Notes: generated from the letters alone by a model not told the origin. 64,000 nt of DNA from CAZAQV01 sp964487255 (GCA_964487255.1 CAZAQV010000021.1:51656-115655); one strand, 5' to 3'. Positions 8,484 to 17,911 are shown, numbered from the stretch's first letter. Program-made: numbers and translations.

Positions 8484-9374
8484 ATGGAAAAGGTGGCACA
8501 CGCACATCTCGTCGACGGTACCTACGAACTCTTCCGAGCCTATTTTTCCGCTCCGAAAGCGCGCTCGAGGGGGGTGGAAATCGGGGCGAGCCGGGGCTTT
8601 GCCAACTCGCTCATCACTTTGCTCAAGGACCCCGAGGTCACCCACGTCGGTTGCGCCTTCGATCACACCATCACGAGCTTTCGAAATGCACTCTTTGCGG
8701 ACTACAAGGATGGCGAAGGGCTCGAAGAGGAGATCCTAGGCCAGTTCGAGCCCGTGGAGACGGTGTCTCGCGCGTTTGGGCTCGTCGTTTGGCCGATGGT
8801 CGAGTTCGAGGCTGACGATGCGCTTGCGACGGCTGCCATCCGCTACGCGGACGAGGCGGATACGGTATTTCTCGCCACCCCCGACAAGGACCTTTGCCAA
8901 ATGGTCCAGGGAGACAAGATCGTACTCTGGGATCGGCGACGCAAAATCGTGCTCAATGCCCAGGGAGTGGAGGAGAAGTTCGGGGTGCCGCCCGCTTCCA
9001 TACCAGACTACCTCGCGCTCGTGGGCGATGCTGCGGACGGTATCCCGGGGGTCCCAAAGTGGGGTGCAAGGTCGAGCGCGGCAATCCTGGCTCGATATCA
9101 GCACATCGATGACATCCCGCCGGACGCGGCACTTTGGGAGGTCAAACCAAGAGGTGCAAAAGGGCTTAGTGAGTCACTGGAGAAGCACCGCACGCAGGCC
9201 ACCCTCTACCGAGAGCTTGCAACGCTACGTACGGACGTCCCTCTGGGCGAGTCCTTCGAAGACCTGCGGTGGCGCGGCCCAGACGTCGCTGCCCTACGCG
9301 AGACCGCCGCTCTGTTGGGCTCGACATCACTCGAGGAGCGAGTGCTCCGCCTTGCCGAACAGCGACTCGGATAG
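8484..9374 (+). CDS. 5'-3' exonuclease, PolA N-terminal/flap-endonuclease family
   Basis: Stand-alone homologue of the 5' nuclease domain of DNA polymerase I (296 residues). The metal-binding acidic residues are seen in HLVDGTYELFRAYF, AFDHTITSFRN, EFEADDALAT, TPDKDLCQMV and GDAADGIPGVP. The last is followed by the helix-3-turn-helix KWGARSSAAILARY that grips DNA. A flap or 5'-exonuclease role in repair or Okazaki-fragment processing is expected; whether it is closer to ExoIX/Xni cannot be told here. The C-terminal third (LRETAALLGSTSLEERVLRLAEQ) is the usual helical cap. It ends 2 bp from the stop of the convergent small membrane protein gene. Confidence 0.92.
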   Translation: MEKVAHAHLVDGTYELFRAYFSAPKARSRGVEIGASRGFANSLITLLKDPEVTHVGCAFDHTITSFRNALFADYKDGEGLEEEILGQFEPVETVSRAFGLVVWPMVEFEADDALATAAIRYADEADTVFLATPDKDLCQMVQGDKIVLWDRRRKIVLNAQGVEEKFGVPPASIPDYLALVGDAADGIPGVPKWGARSSAAILARYQHIDDIPPDAALWEVKPRGAKGLSESLEKHRTQATLYRELATLRTDVPLGESFEDLRWRGPDVAALRETAALLGSTSLEERVLRLAEQRLG

Positions 9375-9375
9375 C

Positions 9376-9540
9376 CTAGAAACTGCCTTGGATGACGGCG
9401 ACAACGACCGCGAGCACGAACGCGATGACAACCGCCAAACAGCCCAATGACATGAGCCCGAGTCGCCTCTTGCGGCGCAGCTGCGCCTGACCACTCCCGC
9501 CACCTGAGCGTTTTCGTTTTTTCTTTCGCTTCGCTGCCAT
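9376..9540 (-). CDS. Small basic single-pass membrane protein (54 aa)
   Basis: Short gene encoding a very basic cytoplasmic N-terminus (MAAKRKKKRKRSGGG...RRKRR) and one transmembrane helix (LMSLGCLAVVIAFVLAVVVAVI), ending QGSF. The positive-inside pattern predicts N-in topology. It begins with ATG at 9540 and fits exactly between the exonuclease stop and the next minus-strand gene's end. No family is recognised. Length and composition resemble small membrane proteins often missed in annotation. Confidence 0.6.
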   Translation of the reverse strand: MAAKRKKKRKRSGGGSGQAQLRRKRRLGLMSLGCLAVVIAFVLAVVVAVIQGSF

Positions 9541-9570
9541 ATTCGAGCCTAGACCCGGGCTAGCGGCCGG

Positions 9571-9927
9571 CTATTCAGAAACCTGCTCGGCCTCGACGCT
9601 GGTTTCACCCTCAAAGCTAGCCTCCACGGGCGCACCTGCGCCCTCGCTCTCGGGCAGTCGGGCAGTCCACTGACAGGTCCCCGCCGCCCTTGGGTCGCCC
9701 CCCGCGCACGTTCGCGAATAAATGAGCTCCTGGCCACAACCCCGAACGTGCTTTTCGAGCGGCTTGTCTTCGACAAACTCGATGGCGCTCTGATGGCAGT
9801 TGAGGTCACTAGCGGCCGCACTGCGAACCTGAGCGTTCATCGCAGACTCGCCCCCGCAGGCGCTCAGCAGAACCAGAGCAAAAAGGGCCACCGCGGAGAG
9901 GACATACAGGGGGCGTACGTGTTGCAT
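9571..9927 (-). CDS. Small lipoprotein with conserved-looking cysteines
   Basis: 118-residue predicted lipoprotein. Signal peptide MQHVRPLYVLSAVALFALVLLSAC has a canonical lipobox (LSAC), followed by GGES. The mature part has Cys in DLNCHQSAI, GCGQELI, RTCAGG and GTCQW, probably two disulfides, and an acidic C-terminal tail (EGETSVEAEQVSE). The spacing (HxxxxEFV...GCG...YxRTCAGG) is typical of small Myxococcota lipoproteins of unknown function. Confidence 0.75.
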   Translation of the reverse strand: MQHVRPLYVLSAVALFALVLLSACGGESAMNAQVRSAAASDLNCHQSAIEFVEDKPLEKHVRGCGQELIYSRTCAGGDPRAAGTCQWTARLPESEGAGAPVEASFEGETSVEAEQVSE

Positions 9928-10035
9928 GGCGGCCAGTATAGAGGGTGCTGCCGCCGCCCCGCAAGGGGCATGCGCGGGGTCGTCAAACGTCAGCTTTTCG
10001 CATCGCGGCGCGTTTTATGGCATCCAGTGGATGTT

Positions 10036-11250
10036 ATGACGCGTCTACTCACCGTTTGCATGCTCCTCTGCCTCACCGCCCAGGCACACGCTCAACCTAA
10101 ACGCTCGGGAACGGGTGGGGGTCGAAAGGTTAAAGTCGCGCACGTCCCCGACGCCAAGTACGTCGATGTGGTGACCGAACAAGGGCAGCGCGCAGCCGGC
10201 TACTACGTGACCGGCCCCTTCGCTCACCTCAAAGGCCCGGATGGACTCGCTCGCTCCATCAAACGAATGGGACTCAACGCGGCGGTGATCGACATGAAGG
10301 ATGGCGCCGGACGCGTGAGCTACGACACCAAGATTCCAATTTTGCAGGAGCAGAAGTATCCGTTCATTCCCGACTTGGCGGGCTACGTTGCGGCGCTCAA
10401 GAAGAACGGCATCTACACGATCGCTCGCATCGTGTGCTTTGCAGATCCTAAACTTCCAGAACGTCACCCCGAACGCGCAATTCTCCATGTACGCCGAAAG
10501 ACACCTTGGACGTCTTGGGGTACCGCCGGGACATGGCTCGACCCCTACAACACGGACAATCACGACATGATCGTGGAGCTCACCAAGGAGGCTGAAGCTG
10601 CCGGCTTTGACGAGGTGCAACTCGATTACATTCGCTGGCCTGTCGATGACGGCATCAAGTACGCGATGTTTCCGGCCGAAACGCCAGACAGCCCACCGCG
10701 CTGGAAGGTGCTTCTTGGCCTGCTCAAGCGCATCGACGCGGCGATCGGCATTCCACTCGGCGTCGATGTGTTCGGGCTGACAGCCTTCGACTTCGGCGAC
10801 GACCGCGTGCTTGGGCAACGGCTTCACGAGTGGGCGGGCCACGTCGAGATCTACTCGCCCATGCTCTACATCAATGCCATGCGCGGTTGGGCGAAGAACA
10901 AAGAGAACCGCGCCTACGCACTGCTTTATACCGGTGTCGGCCAAATGCGAAACCGACTCGGTGGCCGCGTGATTATTCGTCCGTTCTTGCAATCGTTCGC
11001 GAAAGGCAAAGGCCACGAAGAGTACAGCCCCAAGTTTATCGCGGACCAGATTCGCGGTTCACGTGATGCCGGTGCAGACGGCTTTCTGTTTTGGCATCCA
11101 GGCTCGAAATACACAATGTTGCTGAAGGGCATGTTGGGACCTGCGCGAGGCCTCTTGCCCTTCCCGGCTGAGAAGCGAATCGAAAAACGCGAGGCCTACT
11201 GGAACAACCTCAAAAGCAAGGACAAGGACACGGCCAAGGCGAAGCACTGA
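10036..11250 (+). CDS. Exported DUF4015 putative glycoside hydrolase
   Basis: 404-residue exported protein with signal peptide MTRLLTVCMLLCLTAQAHA. The rest is a TIM-barrel of the DUF4015 type: GYYVTGPFAHLKGPDG, AAVIDMKDGAGRVSYDT, TIARIVCFADPKL, WLDPYN, FDEVQLDYIRWPVDD, PLGVDVFGLTA and a late DAGADGFLFWHPG. These match the beta-strand ends of alpha-amylase-like glycosidases; the Asp residues after AVIDMK and VQLDYIRWP are candidate catalytic acids. The substrate is unknown, perhaps cell-envelope polysaccharide. I chose the ATG at 10036 rather than upstream starts because it gives a signal peptide and avoids overlap with the lipoprotein on the other strand. Confidence 0.87.
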   Translation: MTRLLTVCMLLCLTAQAHAQPKRSGTGGGRKVKVAHVPDAKYVDVVTEQGQRAAGYYVTGPFAHLKGPDGLARSIKRMGLNAAVIDMKDGAGRVSYDTKIPILQEQKYPFIPDLAGYVAALKKNGIYTIARIVCFADPKLPERHPERAILHVRRKTPWTSWGTAGTWLDPYNTDNHDMIVELTKEAEAAGFDEVQLDYIRWPVDDGIKYAMFPAETPDSPPRWKVLLGLLKRIDAAIGIPLGVDVFGLTAFDFGDDRVLGQRLHEWAGHVEIYSPMLYINAMRGWAKNKENRAYALLYTGVGQMRNRLGGRVIIRPFLQSFAKGKGHEEYSPKFIADQIRGSRDAGADGFLFWHPGSKYTMLLKGMLGPARGLLPFPAEKRIEKREAYWNNLKSKDKDTAKAKH

Positions 11251-11321
11251 TCGCCGCTCGTACATTTGAGGCGCCCTATACGTGCGTCCGCGGTCTACAG
11301 TGGCAGAGAACGCTGCGCTGG

Positions 11322-13373
11322 ATGACCGCGTTCTCACCACCGCTGCTGGGTGAGGGGGAAGCAGCGCTCGATCTTGCGCTTCGACGCATGAAGAACTCGC
11401 TGTCGGTGCTGCACATCACAGCACACCCCGACGACGAGGACGCGCATACACTGACGACACTCGCCCGAAGCGAAGGCTACCGGGTTGGCATCTATTCGCT
11501 CACACGAGGAGAGTCAGGTGAGAACGCTATCGACCATCGGGCGTACGAAGCGCTTGGTGAGATGCGGACCGATGAGTTACTGCGCGCGGCAACCTGGTAC
11601 GGCGTTGAAGATGTCTATTTCGGCCCCTTCTACGACTACGGTTACTCGAAGCGCATTGATGAAGCGTTCGAAAAATGGGGTCAGGAGCTGCTCATCCGCG
11701 AGCTCGTTCGGGCCATCCGTGCGTTTCGACCCGACGTCGTACTCGGACGATTTCGCGGAGATGCTCGTGACGGTCACGCGCACCACCAGGCTGCAGGGTG
11801 GGCTGCGCGAGAAGCCTTTCGCTTGGCGCCGAACCCCGATGCGTACGCGGAACTCGGACTTGAGCCAGTCAAACCCGCGGCCTACTTCGTACTCGATGGC
11901 ACAAATCAGCAGCGAAGAAGTTCAAGCCTCTGGGAGGCCATCGACTCCAAGGCGATACTTCAATCCCTTGGCGTGTCCTGCGCCTCGGTCGCCGAGTACG
12001 GTTACGCGGAACACCGATCACAGACCGGTGGCAAACGCGTGCTGGCGCGGCCAAAACGACAACTCTACCACTGTGTTGCGCGTCACCAACCGCACCTCGG
12101 AGAAGCCCGTTTTGGCTTTCGCGAATCGGCACGACTGGGGATCGGCGACGCCAACGCGCGCAGTCGGTATGTGCAAGCGTTGGAAGTCATCGAGACGCAG
12201 TTGCGGGCAGTGCCCCGGGCCGCCTCACTGGAAAGAGCGATGGAAACCTTGGTTGAATGCGCACCAGACGCTGTCATGCGCTCCCGTGCCGACGATCTTC
12301 GAAGCGCGCTTGAGAAATACCCCCGTTTTGCGCGAGCGTTCAGCGATCATCGAGAAGAACCCACGATGTTCTTCCAGAAGTTCCCAACGCTCTCCGCGTA
12401 CCCGCAGTCGTTTTCGCTCGAACACGTACCGAGTGAGGAAACCTCGCTCCACCTCCACGGCGAAGCGCAAACCGCCAGTGAGGACGATGCAACACACGTC
12501 GAGTTTACGGACGCCGCTCATTCGGCATTGGAGCGTCCGCTGACGAGTGCGATCTACATAGGTGACGCGGCTCTCCTTCCACACGCAGCGCCGAGCTGTA
12601 TCGTCCAGACCTCACACAATTCGAACACCTCCTTGGCACCCGCGGTCGCGCGAAGCTCAAACGTGCCACATACATTCGAAATCGTGCGCCGCGGGCCACT
12701 GCTGCCGCAAGGCCGAGACCTTCGCATCGCTGGGCCCCCTCCTGACGAGGTTGTGGGCAGCGTGCCTCGGAAGGTTTGGTACATTCCAGGCTACGGAGAA
12801 TGCTACGCGGACGCGCTTCGCGCTATGCATACAGAGCTAAGCCAGGTCGGCGACGTGCCTGCGGGGCTCGGGCCGAACGACGTCTTGCTCATTGGCTTTC
12901 GTGCCTATCATCGCCACCCCAATCTGACGGCATCGTCAGAACGAATCGCTGGGGCTTTTCGGGCGGGGGCGACTATCGTCGTTATGGCGCAGTCCACAGA
13001 ATACAAGCCAGAGCGCGATGCACCACACCCAGGTGAGCTCCGAGAAGACGCGCCCGAAGCGTGCGAAGAGGAGCGGTCGGTTCGCCTCCTCGAACCGGAA
13101 CACGCACTTTTTTCGAACCCTCACCCTATCGACGAAACGGCATTCGAAAATTGGTTCGAGCAGTATGGCTCAAAATTCTGGACTGGGTGGAGCGATCAAT
13201 ACCAACCGTTGATCGCTTGTGCCGACCTCGGCGAACCAGAGCAGCACGGCGTTCTGCTCACGGTAGACGGCGGCGCCGGGCGATACACATACTGCGCGCT
13301 CGCGCTGCACATCCAGCTGACCATGGGTCACGCCGGCGCATACAAGCTGTTCGCCAACCTACTCCAAGCGTAG
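11322..13373 (+). CDS. PIG-L family deacetylase with C-terminal amidotransferase-like domain
   Basis: 683 residues. The N-terminal ~270 residues form a LmbE/PIG-L metal-dependent N-acetylglucosamine deacetylase: VLHITAHPDDED (zinc ligands and catalytic Asp), TRGESGEN, and GHAHHQAAG (third zinc ligand). A middle region of unclear fold follows. The last ~200 residues (KVWYIPGYGECYADALR...NDVLLIGFRAYHRHP...GATIVVMAQSTEY...LTMGHAGAYKLFANLL) resemble the ThuA/glutamine-amidotransferase-like domain that follows PIG-L in some long bacterial proteins. No signal peptide is seen, so it is probably cytosolic, acting on an acetylated amino-sugar conjugate. The start is supported by the family-like lead-in ALDLALRRMKNSLSVLH. 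Confidence 0.88.
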   Translation: MTAFSPPLLGEGEAALDLALRRMKNSLSVLHITAHPDDEDAHTLTTLARSEGYRVGIYSLTRGESGENAIDHRAYEALGEMRTDELLRAATWYGVEDVYFGPFYDYGYSKRIDEAFEKWGQELLIRELVRAIRAFRPDVVLGRFRGDARDGHAHHQAAGWAAREAFRLAPNPDAYAELGLEPVKPAAYFVLDGTNQQRRSSSLWEAIDSKAILQSLGVSCASVAEYGYAEHRSQTGGKRVLARPKRQLYHCVARHQPHLGEARFGFRESARLGIGDANARSRYVQALEVIETQLRAVPRAASLERAMETLVECAPDAVMRSRADDLRSALEKYPRFARAFSDHREEPTMFFQKFPTLSAYPQSFSLEHVPSEETSLHLHGEAQTASEDDATHVEFTDAAHSALERPLTSAIYIGDAALLPHAAPSCIVQTSHNSNTSLAPAVARSSNVPHTFEIVRRGPLLPQGRDLRIAGPPPDEVVGSVPRKVWYIPGYGECYADALRAMHTELSQVGDVPAGLGPNDVLLIGFRAYHRHPNLTASSERIAGAFRAGATIVVMAQSTEYKPERDAPHPGELREDAPEACEEERSVRLLEPEHALFSNPHPIDETAFENWFEQYGSKFWTGWSDQYQPLIACADLGEPEQHGVLLTVDGGAGRYTYCALALHIQLTMGHAGAYKLFANLLQA

Positions 13374-13409
13374 CCGTTCCGCCCCCTTGGTGGTCGGCGA
13401 GTAGCGAGG

Positions 13410-14810
13410 CTAGCGTTGGTTGAAGCTCACGTGGAAGTGGTGGTGGTGGTGGTAGTACCAGCCGCGCCCCATGTTCGTGGCTTCCCAGGTCACACGCTGC
13501 GAAAATAGGTTACAGGCCTGCGAGGGCAACCAACCGGAGTTGCACAACTCTGTCGCTGCTGCTTGAAGCTGAGGACCCACGCGACCGTCGACGCCCACGA
13601 TGCGCACCGTGCCCGTAAGAAGCAACTGACCGATAAACATCGCCGTGCGCCGCGCGTCCAGGTACACCGGTTCGCCAAGGCAGTGATAGGCGTCTTGACC
13701 ACCTGAAACGTGTGCGCAAACGGGTCGCAGCTTGTTATCGGGTGTACCCGTTTGAAAATAGCCGATGTCGATGTCGCGACCGTCGGTATGCGTGCCCTGC
13801 GGATGACCAGGTTGACCCGCGGATGTGCCCGGAATCGCACCATTGGCCTCACTCATATCACCAAGACCAATGTCGCCTCCGTTTCCAAAATTCCAGTTTG
13901 CGGCCAGGCAATCCGTCGCGGCCGACGCATACTTGAGTACTTGAATGTTCTGGACTTGAAGGAAGCTTCGCCACTGATTCGTGTCCGTCTCGCCATTGAT
14001 CGGATAATCCCAGTAACCCGGCCCGCGCCGTGGATCGAAATAGTGGAGGTTCCGGCAGCTCGCGCCACTGCACCGCCAGTCAGGAAGGTTGGTACATGCG
14101 GGGATGGGGCCGTCGGGTGGTTCCGGCGTGAGGATGCACTCTCCGCTGGGAAGACACATTTCGTCAGCCCCGCAGGAGTCCGGCGTGCAGGGTTGGATGC
14201 AGCCCGTGCGATCCGCGTTGACGACGTAGCCCTCGTTACACACGCAGCCCATGCCATTCCAGCTCGCGTTCTCGGGGCAGCGATTATCGGTCATGGTCGA
14301 GTCGTTACAAATCGTCGCACAACCCGTGTCGCACGTGGTTGACTCGGTGGGTACGCACAAGCCCTGTTCGGTGCAGCCACCCGCGCAACTTGAGGCACCG
14401 CAGGTGGGAATGCAGAGCGGAGCGCTAAGCCCCTCGACCGGCCAGCACTGCGACCCGTCCGGACATTCAGTGGTCGAACCTGGCGTCGAACAACTCGGCT
14501 GAGACGGCTCGTTCATACACACGCCCTGCACACACAATCCGGGACTCCCAGCGCTGCCCTGACAGTCGGCGTCACAATTGCACGCGCCGCCTGCGGGTGT
14601 GAGCTCGGTCATTGGCATGTTGGGATTCATGTTCATGCTCATGGAGCCGTCTGCGTCTGAGCCACCGTCGGACACCGAAGCGTCGGGCCGCGAGTCCACT
14701 GCCGCGTCCACGTTGATGTTGGGGTCGTCACCTGTGCCGCGACCATCATCGCCGCAGGCGGCAAAATTCGACAACAATACGAGCCCAACAACGATTCGAC
14801 CAAGCCTCAT
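13410..14810 (-). CDS. Cys-rich lipoprotein with MepA-like LAS peptidase domain
   Basis: 466-residue lipoprotein (signal MRLGRIVVGLVLLSNFAAC). Order of parts: an acidic, Met/Asn-rich linker (~25-70), a long Cys-rich EGF-like region (~75-235), and a C-terminal domain (~245-466) with the LAS metallopeptidase signature. Zinc ligands are likely His341 and Asp348 in HTDGRDIDIG and the last His of an unusual HHHHHFHVSF run (His458/His460). MepA-type enzymes cut D-Ala-meso-DAP cross-links in peptidoglycan, so a surface or periplasmic murein endopeptidase is the best guess. A sequence QGTHTDGRDIDIG after a GxPGHPQ turn agrees well with the family. Confidence 0.8.
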   Translation of the reverse strand: MRLGRIVVGLVLLSNFAACGDDGRGTGDDPNINVDAAVDSRPDASVSDGGSDADGSMSMNMNPNMPMTELTPAGGACNCDADCQGSAGSPGLCVQGVCMNEPSQPSCSTPGSTTECPDGSQCWPVEGLSAPLCIPTCGASSCAGGCTEQGLCVPTESTTCDTGCATICNDSTMTDNRCPENASWNGMGCVCNEGYVVNADRTGCIQPCTPDSCGADEMCLPSGECILTPEPPDGPIPACTNLPDWRCSGASCRNLHYFDPRRGPGYWDYPINGETDTNQWRSFLQVQNIQVLKYASAATDCLAANWNFGNGGDIGLGDMSEANGAIPGTSAGQPGHPQGTHTDGRDIDIGYFQTGTPDNKLRPVCAHVSGGQDAYHCLGEPVYLDARRTAMFIGQLLLTGTVRIVGVDGRVGPQLQAAATELCNSGWLPSQACNLFSQRVTWEATNMGRGWYYHHHHHFHVSFNQR

Positions 14811-14867
14811 CGGGGCTGGCTGTAGCCCAGGGCTGCGAAATGTCGAGCAAAAAAAGGACAGTGGGCT

Positions 14868-15512
14868 TCAGGCTTGGCGTTGCTTGTCGAAGCCCACCTT
14901 CACGCTCCGCACAAAGGCACGGACTCGCTCGGGATCTTTGATGCCTGGGGCGATCTCGACCCCCGACGCGACATCGACTGCATCCGGTCGGGCCGCTGCG
15001 ATCGCAGCCTCTACGTTATGCTCATCGAGACCGCCCGCAAGCACCAACGCCTGACCCGGAGCACGGGCCACCTGGGTCGCGAGCTCCCAACACCAGCGGC
15101 GCCCGTGCCCTCCCGGCACCTGGTCCCCTTCCGCTTTGGGCGCGTCAACCATCAGCAGCGGGCCGGGCCACAGCTGCCCTGTAGCCCCGTTGACAGCTTT
15201 GTAGGCCTTCGGACCGAGCTGTCGCACGAAGTCCGCACTTTCTTCACCGTGAAGCTGGACCCACTCAAACCCGCAACGCTCGCGTAGGTCCTCAACGTGA
15301 TCGAGCGGAGCGTCGACGAAAAGTCCAACTGTAACGATACCCGATGGAAGCGCATGCACAATCTCTGCTGCACGTGACGGTGGACAATACCGCTTGCTAC
15401 GTGGATAGAAGTTGAGGCCCAATGCCTCTGCGCCTGCATCAACGCACGCGACCGCATTGTCGACCTCGGTCAAACCGCAGACTTTGACCCGGAATGGAAT
15501 CATGCCCGTCAC
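14868..15512 (-). CDS. trpF: Phosphoribosylanthranilate isomerase
   Basis: Third step of tryptophan synthesis from chorismate: N-(5-phosphoribosyl)anthranilate to the deoxyribulose phosphate (Amadori rearrangement). 214 residues, normal for a monofunctional TrpF TIM barrel. Catalytic Cys is in VKVCGLT and the general acid Asp in VGLFVDAP; WVQLHGEE, the phosphate-site LAGGLDEHNV and VDVASGVE are family hallmarks. It is the last gene of the chemosensory operon and overlaps the preceding cheY-type gene by ATGA, with no other trp gene nearby. Alternative first codon ATG four codons in (MIPFRV). Confidence 0.96.
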   Translation of the reverse strand: MTGMIPFRVKVCGLTEVDNAVACVDAGAEALGLNFYPRSKRYCPPSRAAEIVHALPSGIVTVGLFVDAPLDHVEDLRERCGFEWVQLHGEESADFVRQLGPKAYKAVNGATGQLWPGPLLMVDAPKAEGDQVPGGHGRRWCWELATQVARAPGQALVLAGGLDEHNVEAAIAAARPDAVDVASGVEIAPGIKDPERVRAFVRSVKVGFDKQRQA

Positions 15513-15874
15513 AACATCAGCAGCTCGCGCGCCTTTGTGATCAACTCTGGCGCACGAATGGGTTTGACGATGTATCCATTGGCCCCAAGAGAAAGCGCAC
15601 GCGCCCGATCAGCTTCGCCTTGCTCCGTCGTTACGACGAGAATCGGCGTCGTGTGATGACGTGCATCGCTGCGAATCTGAGCAATCAACTTGAGTCCATC
15701 CATACGCGGCATATTCAAGTCCGTCACAATGAGATCAAAGACTTGCTGTGACAGCACTTGAAGAGCGGAAAGACCATTGTCCGCCTCCACGACATCAATT
15801 TCACCGAGTCGCGCGACTGCCATATTGAGCAGACGACGCATCATCGCGGAATCTTCGACCACCAGCGCGCGCAC
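15509..15874 (-). CDS. CheY-like single-domain response regulator
   Basis: 121-residue receiver domain with no output domain. Phosphoacceptor Asp52 is in FDLIVTDLNMP; the acidic pair is in VVEDSAMMRR, the switch Thr in VVTTEQG and Lys in YIVKPI. It is the second receiver of the operon and directly follows cheB (4 bp gap), so it is a candidate output or phosphate-sink protein of this chemosensory pathway. GTG start. Confidence 0.93.
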   Translation of the reverse strand: MRALVVEDSAMMRRLLNMAVARLGEIDVVEADNGLSALQVLSQQVFDLIVTDLNMPRMDGLKLIAQIRSDARHHTTPILVVTTEQGEADRARALSLGANGYIVKPIRAPELITKARELLML

Positions 15875-15878
15875 AGTG

Positions 15879-16982
15879 CTAGCGATGATAGTCTTCGCGG
15901 GCTTTCGAAATCAATTCCTTAAGCTGCGCAATAATCTGCTCGAGTGGCAAGACTTTATCGACTCGGCCTGTTTGCACTGCGGCCGCGGGCATCCCATAAA
16001 CGAGAGCGCTCTCGGGGGACTCGGCGTAGGTCTGGCCCCCAGCTTCTTTGACAGCAATGACCCCAAACGCTCCGTCATTGCCCATCCCCGTGAGGACGAC
16101 TGCGACGCTCTTCTTACCAAGAGTACGGGCAGTACTTCGGAACAAGCGGTCGGCGGAAGGAACATAGCGATCGCTCTCTTGAGGAGCGAGGGTTTGCAGC
16201 ACGAGGCGCCCTTCCTTTCGAACCAGCTCAATGCATCGTCCACCGGGGCACACGTACGCCATCGATCGGCGTACGGGTTGCTCGTCATCGGCTTCGACTA
16301 CGTTTAGGCGACTCGCTCGATTGAGTCGTTGCGCAAAGCTCGCTGTAAAGTGCTCCGGCATGTGCTGCGCAACCACCACCGCAATCGGCGCGTGGCCCGG
16401 AAGCTGCGATAGCAAATGAAGCAAGGCTGGCGGACCACCGGTGGACGCCGCAACCACCAAGACCCAGTCTGGTTCAGCGAGAGGATCCGCCGCTTCGACA
16501 AACCCGACCTCAGAACTCAGCCGTCGTCGTCGAGCCGGAGAGACTCGAACTTTCGGGTCGATATTGACGATGTTCAGCGCCTGTACCATGCGCACTTTCT
16601 TCAATAGGAGCTGTGCGACTTCCTCTAGCCCACCGGCAGAATCGGGACCCGGCTTGGAAACAAAGTCGACGGCCCCCAGCTCCAAAGCCCGAAACACGTT
16701 CTCCCTTGAGCCATAACCCGAAACGACAATCACCGGCACAGGATGCCGCTTCATCACATGGGTCAGGAAAGCAAAACCATCCATCCTCGGCATCTCAAGG
16801 TCGAGCGTGACGAGATCGGGCTTATGTTTCTCGACCTGCGCGAGTGCATCCTCCCCGTCCGACGCGCGACCGATCACCCTGACGCGTCCGGTTCGCGTTA
16901 GCAACTCACTGATGATGCCGCGGTTGTATGCGGAGTCATCAACAACGAGGGCGCGGAGTTCGCGACCGGCGCGCCTTACCAC
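15879..16982 (-). CDS. cheB: Chemotaxis methylesterase/glutaminase CheB
   Basis: Removes methyl groups from (or deamidates) receptor glutamates for sensory adaptation. 367 residues: receiver domain (~10-125, phospho-Asp61 in LVTLDLEMPRMDGF) and catalytic domain (~168-360) with Ser in VVAASTGGPP, His in VAQHMPEHF and Asp in LTGMGNDG. It overlaps the cheR stop by 7 bp. Its presence with CheR implies a methylated receptor encoded elsewhere, since none is in the window. Confidence 0.96.
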   Translation of the reverse strand: MVRRAGRELRALVVDDSAYNRGIISELLTRTGRVRVIGRASDGEDALAQVEKHKPDLVTLDLEMPRMDGFAFLTHVMKRHPVPVIVVSGYGSRENVFRALELGAVDFVSKPGPDSAGGLEEVAQLLLKKVRMVQALNIVNIDPKVRVSPARRRRLSSEVGFVEAADPLAEPDWVLVVAASTGGPPALLHLLSQLPGHAPIAVVVAQHMPEHFTASFAQRLNRASRLNVVEADDEQPVRRSMAYVCPGGRCIELVRKEGRLVLQTLAPQESDRYVPSADRLFRSTARTLGKKSVAVVLTGMGNDGAFGVIAVKEAGGQTYAESPESALVYGMPAAAVQTGRVDKVLPLEQIIAQLKELISKAREDYHR

Positions 16983-17911
16983 GAATCTCTATCCCCTCGT
17001 CGTCGATGGTCGGGTGGGCTACTCGAGGCCTGCAGCAATGGTCGCCGGTACGTCAGCGCATCTTGAAACGAGTCAATCTGGAATGCCTCTGAGGTATTGA
17101 GCAGCGACTCAGAATGTCCGAGCAAGAGATAGCCGCCCGGTCGAAGTGAACGATAAAAGGATTCCACAATCTTTTGTCGCGTGGGTAAATCGAAATAGAT
17201 CAGAACATTGCGACAAAAAATCACGTCGACGTTTAAGAGGAAAGGCTCGTTCCGCACTTGTAAGAGGTTGTGCGGAAGGAAGCGGCAGTGGTCTCGATAC
17301 CTCTCGCGGACACGAAACTGGTCGTTCCCGATGGACTCAAAAAACCGTCGGTACTCGGGCGGCATCGCCCGAAAACTGGATTCGGAATAGAGCCCTTCGC
17401 GGGCGGCGTCGATGGCTCGACGAGAAAGGTCGGTCCCGATAACTTGCACGTCCCAGCTGTCGAACAGGTGCGAGTTCGCAACCAGAATGGCGATGGAGTA
17501 CATTTCTTCCCCCGTCGAACACCCCGCACACCAGATCCTGAGACTCTGCTGCGCCACCGAGCTCTTGCGGCGACGAATCTCCGGCAAAATGCTGTCTCGA
17601 AACACCTGGAGCTGGTTGAGCTCGCGAAAGAAGTAGGTCTCGTGAACGGTCAAGAGCTCAACGGCACTGGAAATCTCGCGCTGCCCTGCGTCACGATACT
17701 TGAGGTGGCGGTAGTACTCTTCGAAAGTGTGCGCACCGACTGCGAACAACCGACCGCGGAGTCGCCGTTCGACCTTCGGCAGCAAGTCATCGGACAGCGC
17801 GATACCCGCGTGAGAAGTCACCAGCGAGGCCAGAAGGCGAAACGTTGGCAATGCAAGCGTCGCCGCAGGCGCGCGAGAGAAACCTCGCCACGACCTGCGC
17901 CCCGAACTCAC
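16976..17911 (-). CDS. cheR: Chemotaxis receptor methyltransferase CheR
   Basis: S-adenosylmethionine-dependent methylation of receptor glutamates. 311 residues with an N-terminal helical domain (~25-90) and a Rossmann methyltransferase domain: VHETYFFREL, the SAM loop RIWCAGCSTGEEMYSI, DVQVIGTDLS, VDVIFCRNVLIYFD and GGYLLLGHSESL. No C-terminal receptor-tethering TPR is present. It overlaps the HEAT gene's stop by 4 bp and the cheB start by 7 bp. Confidence 0.95.
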   Translation of the reverse strand: MSSGRRSWRGFSRAPAATLALPTFRLLASLVTSHAGIALSDDLLPKVERRLRGRLFAVGAHTFEEYYRHLKYRDAGQREISSAVELLTVHETYFFRELNQLQVFRDSILPEIRRRKSSVAQQSLRIWCAGCSTGEEMYSIAILVANSHLFDSWDVQVIGTDLSRRAIDAAREGLYSESSFRAMPPEYRRFFESIGNDQFRVRERYRDHCRFLPHNLLQVRNEPFLLNVDVIFCRNVLIYFDLPTRQKIVESFYRSLRPGGYLLLGHSESLLNTSEAFQIDSFQDALTYRRPLLQASSSPPDHRRRGDRDSW

